Shown: positions 1 to 8,470, numbered from the stretch's first letter. The stretch: 34,878 nt of DNA from Clostridia bacterium (GCA_030527115.1 JAUNBM010000021.1:1-34878), one strand, 5' to 3'. A program made the numbers and translations. Notes: generated by a model from the letters alone, not told the origin.

Positions 1-131
1 ACCGGCAAAAAGCCTGTTATTATGCCGTTTTTGCCGTTTGCTTGCAAAAGTCGGGAGCCGGCTCTTTTGAACGGCTTATTTCCTGTGCAGTGGTTGCAAT
101 CGACCTCTGTTTCATAGCCTTTCTCGTCCAT
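1..131 (-). CDS. Possible start of a divergent unknown gene (partial)
   Basis: On the minus strand an ATG at 129-131 follows a TAGGAG motif. The frame stays open for 43 codons until the window edge, so the gene would be divergent from the response regulator. The visible peptide begins MDEKGYETEVDCNHC and has one Cys-x-x-Cys pair. I do not recognise it, and a chance open frame of this length is quite possible. A short inverted repeat (CGGCAAAAA at 3-11, TTTTTGCCG at 28-36) lies inside it and could instead be a terminator of something upstream of the window. Confidence 0.2.
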   Translation of the reverse strand, partial: MDEKGYETEVDCNHCTGNKPFKRAGSRLLQANGKNGIITGFLP

Positions 132-243
132 TATTCTCCTATCCTGCTCCAAAACTTTCTGGCGTTAGTTCCGTAAGGCGGGGTTTTCTCGAAAAAAATC
201 ATAAGGATTTGGAAGAAAAAACAATTTATGTGCCGCATTTTTC

Positions 244-252
244 TGTTATAAT
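244..252 (+). promoter_or_regulatory. Extended -10 promoter of the sensor operon
   Basis: TGT followed by a perfect TATAAT (247-252) forms an extended -10 element. No good -35 is visible; TTTATG at 225-230 is the nearest. Transcription would begin near 259, leaving a leader of only about a dozen bases (GGGTGG as ribosome site) before the ATG at 272. Confidence 0.6.
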
Positions 253-271
253 ACTCCTGGGTGGTTGATTT

Positions 272-1222
272 ATGCTGAAAGTATATTTAGTAGATGATGA
301 AGGCGTTGTTCGAGAGGGCTTGAAGGAGGGCATTCCTTGGGCTCAATACGGTTTTGAGTTTATAGGCTCCGCTCCCGACGGCGAGATGGCGCTTCCTCAG
401 ATTAGAAGATTAAAGCCGGACGTTTTGATTACGGACATAAAAATGCCCTTTATGGACGGTCTTGCGCTTAGCAAGCTCGTCCACGAGGAGTTGCCCGAAA
501 CCAAAATTATCATTATCAGCGGTCACGACGACTTTGAGTTTGCGCGGGAGGCGATTGCCATCGGCGTGGAGCAATACCTGTTAAAGCCAATTACAAAGGC
601 CGCGCTCATCAAAACCTTGGAGGTTGTGAAGGGCAAGATAGAGGAGGAGCGGGAGCAGAAGAACTATATCAAGCAGTTTCAGCTTGAGGCTCAGGAATAT
701 GAGCAGTATGCCCAGCGCAAGTTCTTTGAGCAACTTATCTCCGGCACGCTTTCGGTTCACGAAATCTACGAACAGGCAAAAAAGCTCGACGTCAACATTG
801 ATGCGGAGTATTACAACATCGTCCTGTTCACGGTTCAACCCCAGACCGCGGTCACAAAGTATTCGCAGTCCTTAGCGGAGCTTATCGAGGACTTGATGGG
901 CTTCTTTTTGCGCTACCCCGAATATCTGCTGTTCCGCTACAACCTGATGACCTATGCGGTGCTGGTGAAGGGCTCCAAAGAAAACATACAAGCCATAAGC
1001 CGCCGTTGCACGGAGAATATCGAGCGGTACTGTGTGAAATCCTTCGATTCCCTCAACTGGTACGCCGCCCTTGGCGAACCCGTGGAGCGGCTGAGCGGCC
1101 TGCCCCGATGCTTTGCGAGGACGAGCAAGATATTATCCTACCGGCATCTGCTACCGGAAAACCACATTCTAACCTCCGAGGTGCTTTCTCAGGCGGAGGT
1201 ACAGCCGCAAATCCATACCTAA
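272..1222 (+). CDS. YesN-type response regulator, receiver and linker part, ended by in-frame TAA
   Basis: This is the N-terminal part of a YesN/AraC-type response regulator, the cytoplasmic partner of the YesM kinase downstream. Receiver domain residues 1-125 show the acidic pair D8/D9, phosphoacceptor D55 in LITDIKMP, S83 and K105 in LLKP. A coiled linker and the variable YesN middle region follow. The frame ends at a TAA (1220-1222), but the very same frame continues beyond it through seven sense codons into the gene's natural remainder at 1244-1891. Together they would make a protein of about 540 residues, the usual YesN size. The DNA-binding half is therefore missing from this product. 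The TAA could be a real nonsense mutation, a sequencing error or, less likely, a read-through site. Confidence 0.85.
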   Translation: MLKVYLVDDEGVVREGLKEGIPWAQYGFEFIGSAPDGEMALPQIRRLKPDVLITDIKMPFMDGLALSKLVHEELPETKIIIISGHDDFEFAREAIAIGVEQYLLKPITKAALIKTLEVVKGKIEEEREQKNYIKQFQLEAQEYEQYAQRKFFEQLISGTLSVHEIYEQAKKLDVNIDAEYYNIVLFTVQPQTAVTKYSQSLAELIEDLMGFFLRYPEYLLFRYNLMTYAVLVKGSKENIQAISRRCTENIERYCVKSFDSLNWYAALGEPVERLSGLPRCFARTSKILSYRHLLPENHILTSEVLSQAEVQPQIHT

Positions 1223-1243
1223 TCGCAACTCGACGTTACTAAG

Positions 1244-1891
1244 GTGGACTCGCTTTTAATCCGCAATTTCTTGCAAACCGGACTTTTAAACGAGGTCGGC
1301 GCCTTTGCAACGGAATACCTAAACGCTTTGGGCGATGCGATACACCTTCAAATTTTCCGCAAGTATATCATGCTGAACGTCCGATTTAACGCGACGCTTG
1401 AGGCGATAGGCTATGGGTTCACTCAAGAGGAGTTTTTACAGCCGCTCAAGTGTTTGGACTTTGTGGAAAAGGATATCGACGACCGTGAACTGAAAAACTA
1501 TATCGTAGAGATTTTAGGCTGGACTATCACGCTCCGGGAGAGGATATCGAACAATCAGTACCGAACCATCCTCAACCGTGCGATCCGCTTTATTGATAAA
1601 AACTATGCCGACGAGGGCATATCCCTAAATACCGTTGCGAAGGCTGTCAACATCAGCGCCAACTATTTTTCCGGAATTTTCAGTCAGGAGATGGGCTTGA
1701 CCTTTGTGGAATATGTAACCCAAAAACGAATGGAGCTTGCCAAGCGGTTGCTTCGTCAAACATCGAAGCGCTCGGGCGAGATTGCCTTTGAGGTGGGTTA
1801 CAGAGATCCCCGGTACTTCAGCTTCCTGTTTAAGAAAACCCAAGGCTGTACCCCGAGCAATTACAGGGCGGGTGAAGAAGCAAAGCCATGA
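1244..1891 (+). CDS. YesN-type response regulator, AraC DNA-binding part (same frame, after the TAA)
   Basis: This is the C-terminal part of the same YesN-type regulator. Residues about 105-210 form an AraC/XylS double helix-turn-helix; the hallmarks are ISLNTVAKAVNISANYFSGIF for helix-turn-helix one and SGEIAFEVGYRDPRYFSFLFKK plus the terminal TPSNYR motif for the second. Upstream residues (VDSLLIRNFLQTGLLNEV) match the linker normally found inside a continuous YesN. The GTG at 1244 is only a formal start: AAGG directly abuts it, which is too close for a good ribosome site, so independent translation would be weak. The end overlaps the kinase start by ATGA, showing translational coupling. 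It would bind promoters of sugar-uptake genes if made. Confidence 0.8.
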   Translation: MDSLLIRNFLQTGLLNEVGAFATEYLNALGDAIHLQIFRKYIMLNVRFNATLEAIGYGFTQEEFLQPLKCLDFVEKDIDDRELKNYIVEILGWTITLRERISNNQYRTILNRAIRFIDKNYADEGISLNTVAKAVNISANYFSGIFSQEMGLTFVEYVTQKRMELAKRLLRQTSKRSGEIAFEVGYRDPRYFSFLFKKTQGCTPSNYRAGEEAKP

Positions 1892-3321
1892 AAGCCCTCC
1901 TAAAAAAGAGCAACAGTTCCATAGATAAGAAGCTCAAAAAGCTCCTTTTATCGGCATTGGCGATATGTTGCGGCATCGTTGGCGTAACGCTTGTGCTGTT
2001 CATCGTTTACAACGTCCGCTACTCCAACATCTCATCCAACATTGCAAGAGTGTCGCAGTTCAACCAGAATTTTAAGGATGACATAGACTTGAAGATGTAC
2101 TACTATGTCATTCAAAGCGACTATGCTCAAGGCCTCCCCATAGAGGAGGTCGAGACAGCGCAGGACTTGGCGCAGAGCCTGCAAAACGACACCGAAAACA
2201 GGGACAGCCTGAGGGCAATTAACAGCGTGTTGAGCCTTTGCGCAAACCTAAAGGAAAAGATTTATGAAATCGAGCGAACCGATGGCTACGACTCGCAAAT
2301 AGAACAGCTTGAAACGAACATATATGTGCTGACCGAGCTTATACAGCAGTATATGTACACTTACCTCTATTACGAGGCGGGGCAACTTGCCGCCCTGCAT
2401 CAAACCTTTCAAAGCAGGCTCCTGTTGGAGGTCGTGCTGGTCTGCTTAGGCGCGGGCGTGATGATAGTTTTGATGGCTCGCAGATCCATTGCGCTCAGCA
2501 GAAGCATCACCCGTCCGATAGACGCCCTCTGCCTCAGGGCAAAGAGCATAGGCAGGGGGGACTTGACTCCGAGGGAGCCCGTGGTTGCCGAGGACGAAAC
2601 GCTTCAAACCCTGAGCGAGGGTTTGGAGGAGATGGCGGCAAGGCTGAACCATCTTATTGAGGTAAACAGCCAGGAGCAGAAGCGCCTGTATTCCATGGAG
2701 CTTGCCCTCTTGCAGTCGCAGATCAACCCCCACTTTCTCTATAACACCTTGGATACGATAGTCTGGCTCATCGAGATGGGCAAGGAGACGGAGGCGGTGG
2801 AGATGGTGGCGAGCCTGTCCAATTTCTTCCGAATATCGCTCAGCAAGGGGAGCGACGTTATCACTATGCGGGAGGAGGAATTGCAGGTTCGAAGCTATTT
2901 GGAGATACAGCAGGTGCGCTACAAGGATATTCTCACCTATTCCATCGAGATGGATCCCGCCTTGCAAGACTGTCCCATACCGAAGCTGACCTTGCAACCG
3001 CTCGTGGAAAACGCCCTCTATCACGGCATAAAGCTAAAGCGGGGTTTGGGCAACATCCTGATTCGCTCCGGAATCGTGGGTGGCGAGGTGTTTTTGGAGG
3101 TGCGGGACACCGGCGCGGGCATGACGGAGGAACGCTTGTCGCAGGTGCTTGCATCCATGGAGGACGGCGAGATGCCGGTGGGCTTTGGTCTTGCAACCGT
3201 CTACAAGCGGTTGAGGCTTTTCTTCGGCGGACGGTGCCGCGTACATATAGAGAGCAAGGAGCAGACGGAAACCGTCGTGCGCTTCGAGTTCCCGCTTAAA
3301 AAGGAGGATAATATCTCATGA
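1888..3321 (+). CDS. YesM-type sensor histidine kinase
   Basis: This membrane histidine kinase of the LytS/YesM family autophosphorylates on histidine and passes phosphate to the YesN regulator encoded just upstream. Membrane segments lie near residues 17-42 and 178-200, enclosing an extracytoplasmic sensor loop of about 135 residues that is largely helical and has no Cache-like look. A HAMP region covers about 200-255. The His_kinase domain has H282 in QINPHFLYNTLD, an N box in PLVENALYHG, a G1 box DTGAGM and a G2 stretch VGFGLATVYKRL. At 477 residues it is short for YesM. Start and stop overlap both neighbours by ATGA, so the three genes are tightly coupled. The short sensor loop suggests it reads a partner protein, probably the binding lipoprotein downstream, rather than sugar directly. 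Confidence 0.9.
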   Translation: MKALLKKSNSSIDKKLKKLLLSALAICCGIVGVTLVLFIVYNVRYSNISSNIARVSQFNQNFKDDIDLKMYYYVIQSDYAQGLPIEEVETAQDLAQSLQNDTENRDSLRAINSVLSLCANLKEKIYEIERTDGYDSQIEQLETNIYVLTELIQQYMYTYLYYEAGQLAALHQTFQSRLLLEVVLVCLGAGVMIVLMARRSIALSRSITRPIDALCLRAKSIGRGDLTPREPVVAEDETLQTLSEGLEEMAARLNHLIEVNSQEQKRLYSMELALLQSQINPHFLYNTLDTIVWLIEMGKETEAVEMVASLSNFFRISLSKGSDVITMREEELQVRSYLEIQQVRYKDILTYSIEMDPALQDCPIPKLTLQPLVENALYHGIKLKRGLGNILIRSGIVGGEVFLEVRDTGAGMTEERLSQVLASMEDGEMPVGFGLATVYKRLRLFFGGRCRVHIESKEQTETVVRFEFPLKKEDNIS

Positions 3322-4313
3322 AACTTAGCTTTAAGATAATCTTCATCCTTATGCTTTGCCTTACATTCATGGGCTGTGGAGTGGACAGACCGCCTGAGGA
3401 CGGCGAGGCGAACGACCTCATCGTGGTGGGCTTTTCTCAAATCGGGGCGGAGTCCAACTGGCGGGTTGCAAACACCGAATCAATTCAGGCGGCATTGAGC
3501 GAGGAAAACGGCTTCATGCTGATATTGGACAACGCCAGACAGCAACAGGAGAACCAGCTAAAGGCCGTCCGCACCTTTATACAGCAGGGCGTGGATTATA
3601 TCGTTCTCGCGCCGATAGTTGAGAGCGGCTGGGAAAGCGTTTTGGAGGAGGCCAAAAGGGAGGGCATACCGGTAATCATCGTGGATCGGCGTGTCAACGT
3701 CGGCAATCAGGGACTGTATACGACCTGGGTAGGCGCAAACTTTAGGCAGGAAGCGGAGACGGCGGTTTCGTGGCTCGAGGAGGAATTGCTTTCAAGCGGG
3801 CGGGAGGATGAGACTGTTAACATCCTTCATGTTCAGGGAACCTTAGGCGGCACGGCGCAGATAGAGCGCTCGGCTGGGCTGGAGGCGGCGGTGGAAAGGC
3901 ATTCCAACTGGGTTATCGCCGCTCAGCTCGTTGGAGAATACACCCAAGCAAAGGGCTATGAGGTCGTGCTTGAATACCTAAAGCAGAACCAAGATATCGA
4001 CGTGCTGTATTGCGAAAACGACGACATGGCGTTCGGGGCAATGGAGGCCATGGACGAACTCAACATAGCCTACGGGGCTGAGGGCGGAGTTATTGTAATA
4101 TCCTTCGACGCCGCGCGCACGGCGCTGGAGGCCTGCATGGAGGGAAAGATAAACCTGTGTGTGGAATGCAACCCGTTGCACGGGCCAAAGGTCGCTGAAT
4201 TGATTTGGCAGATGGAGTCCGGAGTTTTGCCCCCAAAGGAGATATTCGTCGAGGAAGGCAGTTTCACCACCGAGATGCTGACCGAGGAAATAATAGCCGG
4301 CAGAGCCTATTAA
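3318..4313 (+). CDS. Sugar-binding lipoprotein of the YtfQ/RbsB type, sensor-operon copy
   Basis: This is a periplasmic-binding-protein-family lipoprotein (Peripla_BP_4 fold) of 331 residues. The signal peptide ends in the lipobox FMGC with C20 as lipidation site. The body resembles the galactofuranose-binding YtfQ group and is a paralogue of the transporter's own binding protein at 5879-6853; both share the ENGF/ENGY, GW..VLE..A...GI.VI..DR and YCENDDMAFGA/YAENDDMARGA stretches. It is fused by ATGA overlap to the kinase gene and has no permease genes beside it. I infer that it presents a sugar, probably arabinofuranose or a relative, to the YesM kinase, as the xylose-binding XylFII does with LytS in Clostridium. 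Alternatively it is a second receptor for the importer encoded downstream. Confidence 0.85.
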   Translation: MKLSFKIIFILMLCLTFMGCGVDRPPEDGEANDLIVVGFSQIGAESNWRVANTESIQAALSEENGFMLILDNARQQQENQLKAVRTFIQQGVDYIVLAPIVESGWESVLEEAKREGIPVIIVDRRVNVGNQGLYTTWVGANFRQEAETAVSWLEEELLSSGREDETVNILHVQGTLGGTAQIERSAGLEAAVERHSNWVIAAQLVGEYTQAKGYEVVLEYLKQNQDIDVLYCENDDMAFGAMEAMDELNIAYGAEGGVIVISFDAARTALEACMEGKINLCVECNPLHGPKVAELIWQMESGVLPPKEIFVEEGSFTTEMLTEEIIAGRAY

Positions 4314-4330
4314 AACCTGTTTTTCATTGC

Positions 4331-5401
4331 TTACCTGCTACTGTCCCGCTCCACTAATTCCCATGATAGCGCCTGGGAAGCGCAAGCCTGCCCCCGTATC
4401 ATTTTTATGAGAGTTTCGCTTGCACAACGGCTCATTGCCATCGGCTTATGGGAGAGGGAGCTAATTTTTATCTCGCCCAGCTCGCAGTAGTAGCTGTTGT
4501 CAAAGCTGACTACGGCAACCTCTTGCGGAACCCGCCGCTTTGCCAAGGTCAGCGCCTTTATCAGGCGATAGGCTATCTCATCGTTGTAGCAGACGACCGC
4601 CGTGCAGTCCGAAAGATGCCGAAAAAGGAAGCGTTCCATGAGTTCCGGCTGAGAGTTGGAGCTTAGCGTTTCCCGCTCCTCCGTTGTGAACCAAAGGATG
4701 TTCCTATCCTCCGGCAAAAGCCTTGCGTCGCGCAGGGCGTCCATGTAGCCGTGATACCGCTCTATCCCCTGAACATCGTCGCTTTTGAATATTCCGGCAA
4801 TCCTCCTATGCCCTCGGTCAACCAGATACTTTGCAAGCATGTAGCCGCCGCCGAAGTTGTCGTCTCCGACGCAGACGGCTCCTTTAAGCGAAGAATGCGC
4901 CCCGTGTAAAAATACCGTAGGCACGCCCTTTAATTGGAGCTTTTCATACAGATCAACGTTGGGATTGGGCAGGGCGGTTCTGCTCCCCTCCGCCAAAATA
5001 CCGGCATTCGGCGTTTTTAAAAGCGAAAGGAGAATCTCGCGCTCGGCTTTCAAGCTGTTTTGCGTGGCGTGAACGGCCATCTCATAGCCGCATTCCAAAA
5101 GATGCGTGCGCAGTTCCTCCAAGAGCGCAGGGAAGATGTATTCATTGGCATGGGTGATTATAACATCAATTTTGTGCGGATTGCTGCCCACCGTTTTGCA
5201 TATATAGTACCCGCTCCCCTTTCTGCTTTGGATAAGCCCCCTGTCCGAAAGGAGGTTTAGTGCATGGCGAACGGTTTGCCGGCTTACGCCGTACCTGGCC
5301 GTAAGAGCCGCCTCGGAGGGGAGCTTGAAAACCCCATCTTTTCTATACTGCGAAAGCTCGCTTTCAATCGCATCGGCAAGAAGCACGTACTTAGCAGGCA
5401 T
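4331..5401 (-). CDS. araR: AraR-type transcriptional repressor (GntR DNA-binding head, LacI-like sensor body)
   Basis: This 356-residue regulator, close to the 362 of Bacillus subtilis AraR, has a GntR winged helix (residues about 5-68: PSEAALTARYGVSRQTVRHALNL, then GSGYYICK) joined to a LacI/periplasmic-binding-protein sugar domain (about 78-350). AraR proteins repress arabinose genes until L-arabinose binds the C-terminal domain. It faces the importer-araBAD operon across a shared control region, the usual repressor arrangement, and converges with the sensor lipoprotein gene with only 17 bases between the stops. The araR name rests on architecture and on the araBAD context; a regulator for another sugar in the same family cannot be excluded. 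Confidence 0.85.
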   Translation of the reverse strand: MPAKYVLLADAIESELSQYRKDGVFKLPSEAALTARYGVSRQTVRHALNLLSDRGLIQSRKGSGYYICKTVGSNPHKIDVIITHANEYIFPALLEELRTHLLECGYEMAVHATQNSLKAEREILLSLLKTPNAGILAEGSRTALPNPNVDLYEKLQLKGVPTVFLHGAHSSLKGAVCVGDDNFGGGYMLAKYLVDRGHRRIAGIFKSDDVQGIERYHGYMDALRDARLLPEDRNILWFTTEERETLSSNSQPELMERFLFRHLSDCTAVVCYNDEIAYRLIKALTLAKRRVPQEVAVVSFDNSYYCELGEIKISSLSHKPMAMSRCASETLIKMIRGQACASQALSWELVERDSSR

Positions 5402-5430
5402 GGTTTTCCCCCGTATTTTTTATTGATTAC

Positions 5431-5439
5431 ATTATAACA
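5431..5439 (-). promoter_or_regulatory. Extended -10 promoter of araR
   Basis: Read on the minus strand this is TG-T-TATAAT, an extended -10 element, 30-38 bases before the araR ATG. No convincing -35 is visible. The ribosome site is a weak GGGGG run close to the start. Confidence 0.5.
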
Positions 5440-5503
5440 CAGCCCGCAAAAAATGGCTCCTTCGATTGTGTTCGATTATGTATATAAATTCATGCTCGGT
5501 CTG

Positions 5504-5538
5504 AAAAAAGCAAAAATGTGCAAAAAAATGCAAAAAAA
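5504..5538. promoter_or_regulatory. Phased A-tracts, probably intrinsically bent DNA
   Basis: Four A-tracts of 5-7 bases follow one another at 8-10 base intervals. The last three lie in GCAAAAA units that begin at 5510, 5520 and 5530, exactly one helical turn apart. Such phasing is known to bend DNA. The block lies in the 477-base gap between araR and the importer operon. A second phased pair, TTCGATT at 5461 and 5471, lies just before it. The remainder of the gap up to 5776 is AT-rich and I see no gene in it. Confidence 0.5.
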
Positions 5539-5776
5539 TTTTCGGACATTTTTCAAAATTAATAGTAAAAATTTCAACTCAAAAACGCGGTTTGGGCGAC
5601 TGTTTTTAATAATCCGAACCGCAAATTACGACTGCCCTTTGGAAAATAATTGCAAAAATCCGGAATAATTCATACGTTAAAATCCGAATTTGTGGAACCT
5701 GTACGCTTTTCTCTCCCTGAAACGAAAACCTGTATGCAATGAAAAAACGGGGATGTTGAATCGGTTTTGCCTCGCA

Positions 5777-5829
5777 TTGACGCAACGAAAGCGGTTTGAT
5801 AAATTTTATTTGCAAGGAACGAGCGTTCC
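5777..5829 (+). promoter_or_regulatory. Arabinose operon promoter with operator-like repeats
   Basis: TTGACG (5777-5782), a 17-base spacer and TAAATT (5800-5805) make a plausible sigma-A promoter about 75 bases before the first gene. Inside the spacer, 5786-5799 (CGAAAGCGGTTTGA) resembles a CcpA catabolite-response (cre) box, with two deviations from the degenerate consensus. Just after the expected start point, GGAACG-AG-CGTTCC (5816-5829) is an inverted repeat in the right place for a repressor operator. I see no copy of the Bacillus AraR operator. Confidence 0.45.
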
Positions 5830-5878
5830 AAAGCGGCACTATTTTCAAAAACAATATTCACAAAGGAGAGGAACAAAA

Positions 5879-6853
5879 ATGAAGAAACTTATCACCCTGC
5901 TTCTCGTGCTGGCACTGGCGGTAGCCATGGTTGCCTGCGGATCAGCCACCGACGGAGATTCCGACGGCGACGCCCTCATCAAGGTAGGTATCATCAACAA
6001 CGATCCCAACGAGTCGGGATACCGCACCGCCAACGACAGAGATATGAAGGAAACCTTCACCGAGGAGAACGGCTACGATGCGTCCTTCTTCTACAGCCTG
6101 CGCAACGAAGAGCAGATTGCGGCGGCGCAGACCTTCGTACAGGAGGAGGTTGACTACCTGCTCATCTCGGCGGCGGGTACTGCCGGCTGGGACACCGTGC
6201 TTCAGGACGCACAGGCGGCGGGCATCCAGGTTATTCTCTTTGACCGCACGATAGACGCCGACGATAGCCTCTATGTTGCATCCATCGTATCCGACATGGC
6301 GCTTGAAGGCAAAACCGCCGTTGACTGGCTTGCCGGCCAAGGCCTTTCCGAGTACAACATCATCCACCTGCAGGGCGTCATGGGTTCTGCGGCGCAAATC
6401 GGCCGCACGGGCGCGCTCGACGAGATGGTAGCGGGCAACGCCAACTGGAAGCTCGTTACACAGCAGACCGCCGAGTGGAACGCGGAGAACGCACAGCAGA
6501 TAGTGCAGTCCGTGATTGACTCCGGCGAGAGCTTCAACGTAATCTATGCCGAGAACGACGACATGGCGAGGGGCGCAGTTGCAGCGCTTGACAATGCGAA
6601 TATCTCCCACGGCGTAGGCGGAGACGTCATCATCATGGGCTTCGACTGCAACAAGTGGGCATTGGAAGAGCTGTTGGCAGGCAACTGGAACTATGACGGT
6701 CAGTGCAACCCGTTCCAAGCCGCCTACATCGACGAGATTATCAAGAACCTTGAAAACGGAGTAGCTCCCGCACAGAAGGTAGTTATCATGGAGGAAAAAG
6801 GTTTTGACGCGACGACTATCACTCAGGAGGATGTTGACAACTACGGCATCTAA
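5879..6853 (+). CDS. ytfQ: Sugar ABC transporter substrate-binding lipoprotein, YtfQ type
   Basis: This is the receptor lipoprotein of the furanose-type ABC importer encoded by the next three genes. I take the ATG at 5879 as start because it has AAGGAGAGG nine bases upstream and gives a proper signal peptide (MKKLITLLLVLALAV) with lipobox AMVAC and C20; the longer open frame upstream runs through the promoter. The mature protein is a Peripla_BP_4 fold of about 300 residues and resembles YtfQ, the galactofuranose binding protein. Because araBAD follows in the same operon, the likely ligand is arabinose, perhaps its furanose form. First gene of the operon; a hairpin after it probably raises its yield over the membrane parts. 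Confidence 0.88.
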   Translation: MKKLITLLLVLALAVAMVACGSATDGDSDGDALIKVGIINNDPNESGYRTANDRDMKETFTEENGYDASFFYSLRNEEQIAAAQTFVQEEVDYLLISAAGTAGWDTVLQDAQAAGIQVILFDRTIDADDSLYVASIVSDMALEGKTAVDWLAGQGLSEYNIIHLQGVMGSAAQIGRTGALDEMVAGNANWKLVTQQTAEWNAENAQQIVQSVIDSGESFNVIYAENDDMARGAVAALDNANISHGVGGDVIIMGFDCNKWALEELLAGNWNYDGQCNPFQAAYIDEIIKNLENGVAPAQKVVIMEEKGFDATTITQEDVDNYGI

Positions 6854-6877
6854 ATCCTGACGCGGACTGGGTATTTG

Positions 6878-6925
6878 GGCGCGCGGTACGGAACGGGGAT
6901 TAAATCCGAAGCCGCACCGCGTGCC
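6878..6925 (+). terminator. Intra-operon stem-loop after the binding-protein gene (partial terminator)
   Basis: GGCGCGCGGTACGG (6878-6891) pairs with CCGCACCGCGTGCC (6912-6925) through 14 positions, two of them G-U pairs. The loop holds a second small stem (GGAT/ATCC). The tail TTCCTTTTATC is only moderately U-rich. Such structures after binding-protein genes usually protect the upstream message or stop part of the polymerases. Confidence 0.55.
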
Positions 6926-6958
6926 TTCCTTTTATCAAGGAATCTTAGGAGGTATATC

Positions 6959-8470
6959 ATGCTAAAAGACGTGGTTTTAGAGATGCGGGGCATCTGCAAG
7001 TATTTCCCCGGCGTGCGCGCGCTTGAAAACGTGGACTTTACGCTTCGTGAAGGCGAGATCCATGCGCTCATGGGGGAGAACGGGGCAGGAAAATCCACGC
7101 TAATAAAGGTTTTGACGGGAGTATATCCCAAGGACGGCGGCGAGATAAGCATTAAAGGCATGGAGGGCAACGCCGTCATAAAGTCGCCGCAGGACGCCCA
7201 ACGTGCCGGCATAAGCACGGTTTATCAGGAGATAAGCCTCTGCCCCAATCTGACGGTGGCGGAAAATATGTACATAGGCAGAACCGGCGCGATTACGAGC
7301 TGGCGTAAAATGAACTCCGGCGCAAGGCGACTGCTGGAAAATCTCGGCATCCCTGCAAGCCCCTCTCAACAGCTCGGAAGCTGTTCCATCGCAGTACAGC
7401 AGATGGTTGCCATAGCAAGGGCTGTTGATATGGATTGCAAGGTTCTCATACTGGACGAACCGACCTCGTCCCTCGACGAGCAGGAGGTGGCAAAGCTGTT
7501 CAAGCTGATGCTCGATCTAAAGAACAAGGGCGTCGGTATCGTCTTTGTAACGCATTTTTTGGAGCAGGTCTATGAGGTATGCGACAGGATAACCGTACTT
7601 CGCGACGGCAAGCTCGTCGGGGAATACGTCATAGAGGAGCTTCCGAGGGTTCAGCTCGTTTCCAAGATGCTCGGAAAGGAGCTGGGCGATCTTGAAACCA
7701 TAGAGAAAAAGACCGTCGAAAAAGAAACCTATAACGAGACCGAGACCGTGCTAAAAGCCGAGGGCCTTTGTAGCGCGGCGGGAATTAAACCCTTCGATTT
7801 TCATATAGACCGTGGCGAGGTAAACGGGTTTACAGGGCTTTTGGGCTCCGGAAGGAGCGAGTGCGTTCGAGCTATCTTCGGGGCGGATCACGTCACGGGC
7901 GGCACTTTAACGATAGACGGTAAAAAGGCGCGGATAGCCAAACCCCTCGATGCGATGAAGCGGGGCATAGGCTATCTTCCGGAGGACAGAAAGCAGGACG
8001 GCATCATAGGCGACCTCTCGGTGAGGGAGAACATCATCCTTGCCCTGCAGGTTATGAAGGGCTTTTTCCGCCCGTTTTCAAGGGCGCAGGCGGAGGCGTT
8101 TGCCGATGAATACATAAAGCTTTTGGACATAAAGACCGCCTCTGCGGACACCCCGATAAAATCCCTCTCGGGCGGGAATCAACAGAAAGTAATCTTAGCG
8201 CGCTGGCTCTTAACCCATCCAAAGTATCTCATTCTCGACGAGCCGACCCGCGGAATCGACATAGGAACCAAGGTGGAGATTCAGAAGCTGGTGCTAAAAC
8301 TTGCGGGCGAAGGCACGAGCGTGACCTTCATTTCCTCGGAGCTGGACGAGATGCTCCGTACCTGCTCACGGCTCATAGTCATGCGCGACAGGCGCGTTGT
8401 GGGCGAGCTTAAAGGCGAGGAGCTGACGCAGGATAAAATCATGACTACAATTGCAGGAGGTGATATGTGA
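6959..8470 (+). CDS. ytfR: Sugar ABC transporter ATPase with two nucleotide-binding domains, YtfR type
   Basis: This 503-residue cytoplasmic ATPase powers the importer. The ATG at 6959 follows AGGAGG with good spacing; the open frame upstream would run through the hairpin. Domain one has Walker A GENGAGKST (39-47) and Walker B VLILDEPTSSLD. Domain two has the degenerate GLLGSGRSE loop, a full LSGGNQQKV signature and LILDEPTRGID, the pattern usual for carbohydrate-uptake CUT2 ATPases such as RbsA, XylG and YtfR. Its neighbours (two permease genes rather than one) favour YtfR. The stop overlaps the next start (TGATG). Confidence 0.9.
   Translation: MLKDVVLEMRGICKYFPGVRALENVDFTLREGEIHALMGENGAGKSTLIKVLTGVYPKDGGEISIKGMEGNAVIKSPQDAQRAGISTVYQEISLCPNLTVAENMYIGRTGAITSWRKMNSGARRLLENLGIPASPSQQLGSCSIAVQQMVAIARAVDMDCKVLILDEPTSSLDEQEVAKLFKLMLDLKNKGVGIVFVTHFLEQVYEVCDRITVLRDGKLVGEYVIEELPRVQLVSKMLGKELGDLETIEKKTVEKETYNETETVLKAEGLCSAAGIKPFDFHIDRGEVNGFTGLLGSGRSECVRAIFGADHVTGGTLTIDGKKARIAKPLDAMKRGIGYLPEDRKQDGIIGDLSVRENIILALQVMKGFFRPFSRAQAEAFADEYIKLLDIKTASADTPIKSLSGGNQQKVILARWLLTHPKYLILDEPTRGIDIGTKVEIQKLVLKLAGEGTSVTFISSELDEMLRTCSRLIVMRDRRVVGELKGEELTQDKIMTTIAGGDM

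Noticed and set aside
5504..5538. CRISPR-like or iteron array from GCAAAAA repeats
   Set aside because: Units are 10 bases with no unique spacers; phased A-tracts explain them better.
5690..5878. 63-residue N-terminal extension of the YtfQ-type protein
   Set aside because: It would run through the promoter and hide the signal peptide; the ATG at 5879 has a proper ribosome site and lipobox.
5942..6718. 258-residue minus-strand open frame
   Set aside because: It lies wholly inside the YtfQ-type gene, lacks recognisable domains and has the composition of an antisense shadow.
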